Assembly (NCBI GenBank): GCA_902800395.1
Contig: CADCEC010000006.1
Coordinates: 1-64,000, forward strand
From: an uncultured Bacteroidota bacterium
Lineage (GTDB): Bacteria > Bacteroidota > Bacteroidia > Bacteroidales > P3
DNA: 64,000 nt
Reading direction: 5' to 3'
The notes under the pieces were generated by a model that worked only from the letters and a program-made list of their open reading frames with translations, was not told the origin of the DNA and made no database searches. The translations under genes were made by a program, and so were the position numbers. Positions 9,801 through 21,800 of the stretch are shown here, piece after piece (the stretch's first letter is position 1; each line of letters begins with the position of its first letter).

Positions 9801-12800
9801 TCCAACTATCGCTTCCGTAACTGGAGCTATCCTTATGCCTATGGTATCGGTCGAGGAGACCGCCACAGCGGCAATTACGGATATTACCTTCAGAGCTATG
9901 GGGGGCAGCGCAGTGTGGCTGTCACCCCTTATATCGAAGAGACCGACTACACGGGTCTCCATCTCCGGTTCTGGCTCAAGGGCAACAATAATTCCGGCCG
10001 TAGTCGCACCCTCGTGGGACTCCTCTCCGACCCGCGCGACACTATTGGATTTGTACCCCTCGACACCATCACCGACAGTGACAATCAATGGCGCCGCTAC
10101 GACCTCGACCTCAGCGGCCATGAAATCCACGGCCACCATGTGGCATTTATCGGATATGTCGACACTTCGAATTGCGCGGGGTGTGGCGCTTATACCGACA
10201 TCGATGACCTACGCCTCTCGCGTGGCGGCCTCGATGCCGTCGCCATCTCCGCCGGTGCCACCACGGTAGAGGTGGAATGGACTATCTGGGGCTCTGTCGA
10301 CAGCGTCGCCCTCTTCCTCATACAGGGCAACGACACCGTGGCCGACACCACAGTAACCTCAGCAGTGGGCCTCTGGCAGGTGGCGGGTCTCACGCGCAAT
10401 AGCACCTACACCCTCCGCCTTTACACCCTCACCATCAGTGCCGGAGAAGGTTGTACTACAGAAGAATACACGGTGAGCACCCTCGACCACGATGTGGGCG
10501 ACGGCTACTGCGAGGATGCCTCAGGCAATTGGGATCCCATGCCTTGGGGTTGGAGCTACCTGCAGGAGAATGGGAGTACACCCTATCAATACTCTGAATA
10601 TTATGACGGGAACTACCATTACAGCATCCGCCTGCGTTCGCAGAATCCCGCCGATGCCTACACCATGGCCATCAGTCCCCGTGCCACCGAGCCCCTTTCG
10701 AACCTCGTGTTGAGTTTCGGTGCTTGGGAGAGCAGTTCAGACGACCGATTGCCTGCTATCCTTGTCGTGGGTGTCATTGAGAACCCCACCGATGCCTCCA
10801 CCTTCATTGCCCTCGACACCGTACGGCCGTCAAACTATCTCGACCATTACACTGTCGACCTGTCCACTTACACCGGCACTTCTCGCTATTTCGCCTTCAA
10901 GGCTATGAGCCTCGAGGGACGCGATATCTACACCTACCTCACCGATGTGAGTCTGAGTCACTGCCGTCCCGCCCACCTCCATGCCACCGAGATAACGCCA
11001 CAAGGCTTTACCCTCCACTGGCAGATGATGGGTACAGGTGACTCCCTGCGCATTGTCGTCGATGACCTCTTCGACACTATTGTCGATGCCACTCCAGGAC
11101 AGTGCCGCATCGAACGCTCCGACTGGACCTCGTCTTCATTGCAGGTACGCGTGGTGGCCACCTGCCAACAGATGTCCCTTGAATGCCAGTGGCAGACGGT
11201 GCATGTGGAATTGCCCTCGTCGCCGCTGAGGATACCCAGCTGTCTTACGCTCGACGATGTCAACACCACACGTGAGCGCAGCAGCAACAACATGCCCTAC
11301 GGTTGGACGCGTCCCTATGGCAACGACTACCCGCGTCGTTCTTCTTCTTATCGCTATGGCTCCACCGGCAATTCTCTTGAGTTTTATGCTGAGAACTACA
11401 GTTATAACCGCAGCTCTATGGTTGTCAGCCCTTATATCGACGACAACATCAGTTCCGCATGGCTTGAGTTCTATATTCGAAATGGCTATTCCCGCAGCTA
11501 TTTCCTTGTCGGCACGATGACCGATCCTATCGATACCGCCACCTTTGTTGCCCACGACACACTCCGCCAATACAACGACCTCACCTATGTCAGCCTCTCT
11601 TTGGCCAGCTATGGTGGTCATTATCTTGCTTTCCGCTATCAGGCAGACCCCACCAACAACTCGGGTTATGGCTATATCGACAACCTCTCACTGACCTCCT
11701 GCCCCATGCCCACGGCCTGGATTTCACAGCCTCAGGATACCACCCTCGGTATCAGCTGGGACACCCCCACTCCCGTGTGGATAGAGTACAAGCAGGGCAG
11801 TGACTTCCTGCCAGGCACGGGCACACGGGTGCTCGCCACCGAGAGTCCCACCACCATCGGAGGACTCCTCACAGCCACACCCTACACCTTCCATGTGTGG
11901 CCGCAATGTGAGGCTGGCGAGGAATTCTCCTGCAACTACCGCACCCTCGAATACACCACCCTCTATCCTCCTGTCGCCCCGCCCTATTGTGTCAATTTCG
12001 AGAACTACGACTACTACAATAACTATCCTGCTGAGTGGGATCGTTGGAATCCCTCCTATACCAATTGCTATGTCTATACATCTACTGGCCATGAGGACAG
12101 CAAGTCTCTCCGCCTTTCCACCTACACCACTGGTGGCATTACCTATCGTCCCGTGGCCATCCTTCCCCGCATCCTTCCCAGTTCCCTTTGCACCGACAGC
12201 CTCTATGTCAACTTTTGGTATAAAAGAGACTGGAGTAATTCCACTCTCGCTGTTGGTATTGTCACCGACCTGATGGACACCAATACCTTCGTCCCCTACG
12301 ACACCCTTGATGCTACCAACGAATGGCAGCACCACACCACGGCCCTCTCCACCGCCGTGCTCCATACGGGCCGCATCGCTGTAAAAGAACTCACGGGCGC
12401 GGCCTATATCGACAACCTCTGCATCGAGACCTGCATCGCCGCCGAGGTGGCTGTCACCGACCTCACCGAGCACTCCGCCACCGTCACCTGGACGGGCCAC
12501 GGTGCCAGTGCTCTCATCTGCGAATACGGTCCTCAGGGATTTGCACAAGGGACCGGTGCCAGTGTCGAGATGACCTCCTCGCCCTATACCATCACCGGCC
12601 TCGATGCCAGCACCACCTATGACTTCATTTTCCGTACCCAATGCCAGTGTCCAGAGGAGAACGGCATGGGCGTGGTATATTATGTAGGCGGTGGCTCTGG
12701 CGGTGGTTACATCTGGGGCAGTCACTCTGGATTCGACCCCATCGAGGTGGTTACCCATGCCGACCCCGTCCTCACCCCTTATTGTGAAGACTTCGACGAG

Positions 12801-15800
12801 TCCTCTTCCCGTCCTAACGGATGGCTCTTCCGCAGCGGCTCCATCCCTGGCTATCCGAAACTCAGCGACGACCCCGCTTGTAGCTCCCCCTATGCTCTTG
12901 ACCTCTATACTACCACCGGCTATTCCAACCACGCCATCCTGCCTCCCGTACCAAACCCCTCGCAGCTAGTGCTTTCTTTCTCGGCCTATTGTCCCAATGA
13001 CGAAGCCACCTACACCTCCTCGTATTACAATATTCTTACCATCGGTGTGATGACCGATCCCAACCACCCCGAGACCTTTACTTCCGTTCAGACCGTTCGC
13101 CTCACTTCGAAAAACAAATGGCAGCAGGTGTATGTCGACCTAAGCAGCTATGAGGGTACCGGCCAGTATATTGCCTTCCGCTTTGTACCCTATTCTTATT
13201 CCTATCACTACTATATCGACAATGTGTATCTCGGATCGTGCGTTGTCAATTCCTCCAGTGTCGCCACCACGGCTTCATCTGTGGAGGTAACCTATACCAC
13301 CCTCGGCAATGCCACGGGTGTCATTGTGGAAAAGGAGGACGGTGCCCAATATATCGCCACCTCTTCCCCATTCACAGTTCCCGGACTGAATGGGAACGAG
13401 TACCACCGACTGACTCTCCGTGCCTTCAGCACGCAGGACACGCAGTTGGACTGCCACCTGGTACCTCTCGTTGTAAACCACGTGATGACATTGCCCTACT
13501 GCGAGGATTTCGACGGTGTCGTCGAGAATTATCCCGAGGGCTGGAGCGCAAAACAGATTTATAGCAGTTCCTCCTCCAATGGTGTCATCGGTGGTGCGAT
13601 GCAGTTCTACATGAGTTCGAGCACTCCCGATGTCTACCTCCTGCCTCCGTTGGCCGCCGGCGACACCCTCGGAGGTCTGTGGGTGCAACTGACGTACAAT
13701 GCCAATAACCAATATACCTATAACACTACATCCCTTGAGCTTGGTTACATGACAGACACCAATGCAGTGTCGTCGTTTGTCCCCTTGACATCAATTAGCA
13801 ACACGTCAGTGGAGGAATTCCACCGCGTGCAGTTACCCAATTCCTCAGCCACACGTCTGGCGATACGGGCGGTGTCTACCTCGGGCAGCTATACCTTCGA
13901 CATCGACGACTTGGTCATCTCACGCACACCCCTGCCTACCGCTACAGAGTTCTCTCTACTCCTTTTGAATTCGACGAATGTTGTGCTGACCTGGAATACG
14001 GACACCCTTGCGGCCCACTATAGTTATCAACTCTCGGAAATCACAGGCGCTTCCGTATCTTCTGGAACTACCGACTCGTGCAAGTTGGCGCTCACGGGAC
14101 TTACTCCCAGTACCAGCTATGACTTGTACCTCACGGCTCCCGACGGCACCGCCGCCTGCCAATCCATCCGCATCACCACACCCACGCCGGTATCCATTCC
14201 TTATTGCGAAGATTTCGAGCAATGCGAGGTGAACCACATACCCGAAGGATGGCGGCGCATAGGCAGTGGCACCTATCCGCGTATCTACAACGACCACACC
14301 CACGACCTCGACTTCTGCGGCGACGGACTGCAGGTGTTCATACTCCCCGAACCTGATATTCCTTCGCTGCACAACCTCACCTTTTCGGCATTCTACAACT
14401 TCTTCGGAGACCGTAACCGCATGGAGGTAGGAGTCATGGAGGATCCCACCGACTTCTCCACCTTTATTCCTGTCGACACCGTGGTCTGCGGTACTTCCAC
14501 CTCTTTCCGTCACACCACCTCTTTTGCCAACTATACGGGCACCGGACGCTACATCGCCCTCCATTACCTCTGCTATTACAACGCCATCCACATGGACAAC
14601 GTGGTGCTAGACACGCTACCCGAAGTGACAGTGCGAGCAATTTCCTCCTCGCAAGTCATTTTGATTGGCGCCAAGGGTCTTTATGTGGAACTCTGCGCCA
14701 TTGGACAGACGCAGGGAATGGGACGTGTGTTCCGTGCGACGGGAGACACGTTGATAATCGATGGCCTCACTCCAGGTGCCACCTATGATTTCTACCACCG
14801 GGCCGACAGTCTCGGTTATACCTGTGCGCCAGCGGTCAGTGTCACCATGCCCATGCGACTCCTGCTGCCACACTGCGAGGAATTCGATACCTACGGCAGC
14901 GGCTGCGACAAGCGGCCGACAGCGTGGACTTTCTCGCATACCAGTTGCGACTGCTATACGACATCGTCAAATAATTGGTCCTTGCGTTTTTATAGTAGCT
15001 GGAGCGACAGTAGTTCTTTCTATGCCTCTATGCCCGATGTGGCTATCGAGGATATCGCAGACCTCTCCCTTCAGATGCGCTATCGTTTTCAGGACAATAT
15101 TTTTGATGTGGAGATAGGATTGGTGGAATCGCCGGGACAATGGGAGTCTTTCGTTCCTATCGACACCTTGCGGGGGGAGCGGACGGAGAGGTGGTACACG
15201 CAAAAGGTGAATATGGGACGCGGGCATCTTGCCGGCACACTGCCTGGCCGTTTCGTGGCCATCAGGATGAAAGGGCATCCGCAGCAGTACAACACCCTTT
15301 ATATTGACTACATAAGACTGCAGGGGTGCCCGATGCCGAAGTTCAGCTTGGCGGGGTATAACATGATTAGTTGCCAGCAAGATGTCGACACTCCTGTGGA
15401 TTATTGGATTCACCTCGCCTCCGATGGTCTCGACAGCCTCCTGCATGTGACGGAGACACCGTTCTTTATCACGGGTCTGCGGTCGCAGACGGAGTATACG
15501 CTCTCTGCGCAGTGCGATGCCTATTCCTACTCATGCATCCCACCCGACACGGTGACGACGGGTATCTTCATCACGCTGCCGCTGTGTGAGGAGTTCAGCG
15601 CTTACGGGAGCACCTCGGAATCCTATCCCGAGGGTTGGGGCAGGATGATTGACTGCAACAACGACGAGATTCATACGGTAGATTACTATGGCGACAGTGC
15701 GTTGATGATGTATTCGAGCTACTATGACGACTGCCCGATGGTGGCGGTGCTGCCGGATGTGGATGTGGAGAGTCTGCATGAGGTATCGGGCCAGATATGC

Positions 15801-18800
15801 TACCGCTGGAGAAACTGTTCGAGTGAGGCTGTGGTGGGTGTGATGAGTGACCCCAACGACATGTCGTCTTTCGACTCGTTACAAGTGCTGAGAGGCGGTA
15901 CGGATATCTGGTATACCGATGAGTTGGATTTCTCGTCCTACACTGGTGAAGGCCGTTATGTGGCCATCAGGATGAAAGGGGAGCGGTATTGTACAAACTA
16001 TCTCTATATCGGCCATCTGTATCTACGGCCGATACCGCTGGTGAAGCTGGAATTGGAGGAGGCGACGACGATTACTTGCCGGCAATATGCCGTCGCTCCT
16101 GACTATTGGTTGCATTATACAGTGTATCCGTACTCAGACACGACGCGGGTGCATGTGACGGCAGCGAGTTATGCGCTGGAGAATCTGTTGCCCGACACCA
16201 CCTACCGTCTGCTGACTACACCCACCGAGGACACCACAGGTTGCTGGGAATGGAAAGAGATAAGCACGTCGCACAAGGTGACGTTGCCCTACTGCGACGA
16301 CTTCTCGGCTTATGCCTCGGGGACTGTGCCAAGAGGATGGACTCGACATACGGAGAATACAGGCAACTATCCCAGAGTATATAACTATCGTTGGAGTGAC
16401 GACAGCTATTTGGAGTATTCGGGCAGCGGGGAGCAGATGATGGTGACACCCGATATGGGGGAAGTCCGTGGAGTGGCCATGAGGCTGAGTATGAGGGTGA
16501 ACGACACGAACACACGCCTGATAGTGGGGGTACTGACAGATGCGGCCGACGAGCACACATTCGTGGAGGTGGACACCCTGCGGGTGACGAGGACCAGCGA
16601 ATGGATAACGGTGTATACAAGTTTGCAGCCCTATACGGGCGGAGGCCATTACATAGGATTCAAACGCACAGGCAGCAGCAATTACGTTTACATAGACAAC
16701 TTGGTGGTTGATTCGTGCGACACGCGTGCGACGGTCACGCTGAACAGAAGCAATGTGGTGGTGATTGATGGCGAGTCGGGAGGCGGCTTCTATGTGGAAT
16801 ATGGTCCGCAGGGATTCGCTCAAGGCACCGGCACTTTTGTAAGGGTGGAGCAGACGCCGTACGAAATGGAATTGAACTATAGCAGCACGTATGACTTCTA
16901 TGTGAAGTGCGACTCGGGAGCTACTTGTAACGAACCGTACCGGGTGACGACATTGGCATCGCCGCAGGCACTGCCGCTCTGTATCGATTTCGAGGGTATG
17001 ACCTCGGTGCCGGAAGACTGGCCGCTGGAGTACTCCTCGTCGTACAGCAGGGAAGTGAGTGTGGTGACGACAGAGAGTCATAGTGGGAGCCGCTCGCTGA
17101 CGATGTACAAATATTCGAATTACCAGAACACCCTGACGCTGGGAGGATTGGCTGTTGACTCGCTGAGCGGGGTGACAATGTCGTTCTGGATGAAGGGTGA
17201 GAGCGGCAATCGGGGTACACTGACGGTGGGCGTGATGAGCGACCCCTGGGATGCGAGGACCTTTGTGCCCGTGAGGACCTTCTCGGTGTTCGACGGCAGC
17301 TGGCACCGCGAGCGGGCTGATTTCGCCGATGTGCCGGCGAGCCACCATTTCATCGCTTTCCGCATCGGCGAACCTTCGGGGTCGACACGGGTGTGGCTGG
17401 ACGATATCTACCTCTCTGAGTGCGGAACGCACAGCTTGGAGGTGAAGCAGATAGAGAGCGAGAGCGCGGTGCTGACATGGCGTCAGACGGGAAATCCGAC
17501 GTTGAGTGTGGAGGTGGTGCCGATGGGTGGTACGACGTGGACAGTACCCGGAGTGACGACGAGCCCATGTGTGATAGAGGGGCTGGAGGCGCTGACGAGC
17601 TATACGGTGATATTCAGCGCAGTATGCGACAACGGTAACGGTTATTGCACCAATGATTATAGGGACACGGTGCATTTCTTCACGCCTGCCGGCGGCACAG
17701 GATGTATAGACCCGACGAACCTGACGGCGGAATACACCACCTGTACCTACGGCACCTATGGGAATCCCTATGGAGCGGTGGGTGCGATAGACTCGGGGGC
17801 GGCGAGCGGGGCGAGCCGCCACACGGTGCACTACGATGCCAACGAGAGAGACCCACGGACGGGTGGACAGCTGCGCACGGTGGCACCGGGAGCTCCGGCA
17901 AGTGTGCGTCTCGGCAACTGGACTACCGGCGGTGCCTCGGACCCCCAGGCGGAGGCTATCACCTACGCACTGGTGCCCGACACCATGTCGTTCGACCTGC
18001 TCATCCTGAAATATGCCGCTGTGATGCAGGATCCCATGCACGGTGCCTCCGACCAGCCACGCTTCCGACTGGAGCTGCTGGATTCGACGATGAACCTCAT
18101 CGACCCGCAGTGTGGTACGGCAGACTTCGTGGCCAACCAAAACCTCGGATGGAACATCTATGGCGAGGATATCCTCTGGAAAGACTGGACGACGGTGGGC
18201 ATCGACGTGAGCGCCTATGCCGGCCAGACAATATATGTGCGTCTCACCACCTACGACTGCAACGAAGGGTCGCACTACGGCTACGCCTACTTCACCCTCA
18301 ACTGCCTACAGAAAACTATGGTCAGCGAACGCTGCGGTGAGGTGGACTCCAACCGCTTCTCGGCTCCCTCGGGCTTCGCTTACAGCTGGTACACCAACGA
18401 AAATCCCATGGTATTCAGCCACGAGCAGAGCATCGTCGTGCCGACGAACAACGACATCACCTACTACTGCAACTGTGCCTTCGTGGACAAGGAGAACTGC
18501 TACTTCACCCTCTCGGCCTTCGCTGGCACACGCTATCCGCTGGCGCAGATGGAATATGTGCAGATCGTGAAAGATTGCAAGATTCATGTGGACTTCAAGA
18601 ACACCAGCACCATCTCGTCCGACGGGGTGACTCCCATCGGCACGGGAGAGCCCTGCGAGACGGCTTGGTGGGACCTCGGCAACGGCGACACAGTGACGAC
18701 CTACAACGCCCAAGGGGTCTACGATGCACCGGGCACCTACACGGTGACGCTCGTCTCGGGTATCGCCGGCGATGCCTGCCTGGATACGGCAGTGTACACC

Positions 18801-21800
18801 ATCAACCTGACGATGAATGCCATACAGCCCGTAATCACAGGAACGAAAACTGCCTGTGAGGGCGACAGCATCGCTATGACGGTGGAACACGCGTTAAGCT
18901 ACCTCTGGAGCACCGGTGAGGAGGACAGCAGCATCGTGGTTCCCGTGGGCGAAATGACCAATTGGAGCTGCATGGTGACCGACAGCAACGGCTGCCCCGA
19001 TACACTCTATCATAGCGCTACCGTCTACCCCGTCTACGATGTCACACAAGATACCGCCGTCTACGAAGGCGACTTCCCCTACACCTGGCACGATAGCACC
19101 TTCACCTCCGTGCCCAACGACTCGGTCGGCGGCACCTTCCTGCGCCACTACCTCTCCATCCACGGCTGCGACAGCGCAGTACACTACCAACTCTCAGCAC
19201 TGTTCGACGTGGAAGTAACGTTCGACTCTACGGTGTGCGAAAGCGCACTGCCCTTTACATGGAACGACAGTGTCTTCACCGGGGCGGGCAGCAAGCATCT
19301 GGTGCTGCCGACATGGTATGGTGGCGACAGCACCATCACCATGCGCCTCACCGTGGAGCCTACCACCTACGACACCCTCACACAGATCATCGTAGAAAAC
19401 CAGCTGCCCTACACCTTCCTTGACACATCCTTCACCTCCGTGCCCGCCGACTCGGCCGGCAGGGCTATAGCCTCCGCCACCTTCAGGCTCACCAATGCCG
19501 GCGGTTGCGACAGCATCCTCACCTTCTTCCTACAGGTTTACGAGAACGTCGGCACGATGCTCTACGACACCGTGTGTGAAACAGAACTGCCACTACTATG
19601 GAATGGGCTTATTTTCAATGAAGCAGGTACTAAATTCGACACCCTCACAGCCTCTACCGGCGCCGACAGCATCCTCACCATGGTGCTGACGGTGATACCC
19701 ACCACCTACGGCTCCCTTACACAAACCATCGTGGAGAACCAGTTGCCCTACACCTTCCTCGACACATCCTTCACCTCCGTGCCCACAGACTCGGTCGGCG
19801 GGACTGTAGCCACTGCTACCTTTAGGCTCACCAATGCCGCTGGCTGCGATAGCATCCTCTCTTACACCTTGATAGTGTATGAGAACGTAGGGGCCCTGCT
19901 TTACGACACCGTCTGCGAGAGCGAACTGCCCTACACCTGGGGCGGCCGCACCTTCAACGCTGCCGGCATCCAATTCGACACCCTGCAGACCGTCGACGGC
20001 GCCGACAGCATCTTGACAATGCAACTCACGGTAATCCCAACCACTTATGCTTCCTACACCGAAGCCATCGTCGAGAACAGCCTGCCCCACACTTTCCTCG
20101 ACACCACCTTTACCACAGTGCCCGTCGACTCGGTTGGCGGGACAGCGTCCAGCGCTTCGGCCACTGCCACCTTCAGGCTCACCAACGCCGCCGGCTGCGA
20201 CAGCATCCTCTCCTACACCCTGGTGGTCCATCTCAATGTCGACACCACCTTATATGATACCATTTGCGAACATGTGTTGCCGTATACGTGGAATGATAGC
20301 ATCTTCTCCGCTGCTGGCAGTAACGTGACCACCATCCTCAATCATTTCGGTGCCGACAGCACCATCACCATGCATCTGGCGGTAATCCCCACCACCTACG
20401 GAACCTACCACGACACCATCGTCGAGAACCAGCTGCCCTACACTTTCTACCACCGCACCTTCGCCACCGTAATCGGTGATTCTGTCGCCGACACCCTCCA
20501 TATACTCAATGCCGCCGGCTGCGACAGCATCCTCTCCTACAGTCTCTTTGTCCACCGCAACGTCGATACCACCCTCTTCGACACCGTCTGCGAGGGTGCG
20601 CTGCCCTACACCTGGAACGGCCACACCTTCACCGCTGTGCCCGGCGATTCCACCCCAGGCCTCCTCATCGCTTACGACACCCTCCTGAACCAACATGGCG
20701 CCGACAGCGTGATAATTCTTCAGCTCACAGTAATCCCCACCACCTACGGCACCTATTCGGAGAGCATCGTCGAAAACAGCCTGCCCCACACCTTCCTCGA
20801 CACCACCTTTACAGACTCAGTTATCAATTTTCAATTCTCAATTCTCAATTCGAAAGGCTGCGACAGCATTCTCTCCTACACTTTGGTGGTCCACCGCAAT
20901 GTCGACACTACCTTATATGATACCGTCTGCGAGAGCACGATTCCCTATACTTGGAATGGTCATACCTTCGCCATTGCGGTCGACACTTCGACCGTCGACA
21001 CCTTCACCGACCGCTTCGGAGCCGACAGCACGGTGACGATGCACCTGACGGTAATTCCCACCACCTACGGCACCTACCGCGACACCATCGTCGAGAACCA
21101 GTTGCCCTACACCTTCTACCACCGCACCTTCGCCGCTATAATTGGCGATTCGGTCACCGACACCCTCCATATCCTCAACGTCGCCGGCTGCGACAGCATC
21201 CTCTCCTACAGTCTCTTCGTCCACCGCAACGTCTTCGTCACCCTATACGATACCGTTTGCGACAACCAGCTGCCCCTCCAGTGGAACCATGGCACCTTCG
21301 CCACTGTGCCCGCCGACTTCGTCGGCGGGGTCTTCACGCAGTTCGACACCCTACCGGCCCATACCGGCGCCGACAGCATTTTGACGATGGTTCTTACGGT
21401 ACACCCCACCTATCTGGTCACCGACACCGTCGGCCGATGCCAGCAGGACTTCCCCTACACCTGGCGCGACACCACCTTCACCACCGCACCTACCGGCTCG
21501 GCCAGCGGGCTCTTCCAGCGCCACCACCTCTCCATCCACGGCTGCGACAGCACCCATAGACTGCTGCTCACCGTCTACTATGCCGCTGCCACCATCGACA
21601 CCGTGATAGCCTGCGAACCCTACCTCTGGATTGACGGCATCGTCCATCAGCACCACGACTCCGCCACCTTCCTGCTGCACACCGTCCACGGCTGTGACAG
21701 CCTCGTCACCCTCGACCTGCAGATGCGCAGCCCCACAGAGACCTTCCTGGTGGACACCTTCTGTCTGGGCTCCACCTACCTCTTCGGCTCCTATGAACTC

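Noticed and set aside
16134-18275. 713-residue antisense open frame opposite the giant gene
   Set aside because: It mirrors a GC-rich, repeat-bearing sense gene. Its composition (His/Arg-rich, no domains, no start context) is that of a shadow frame.
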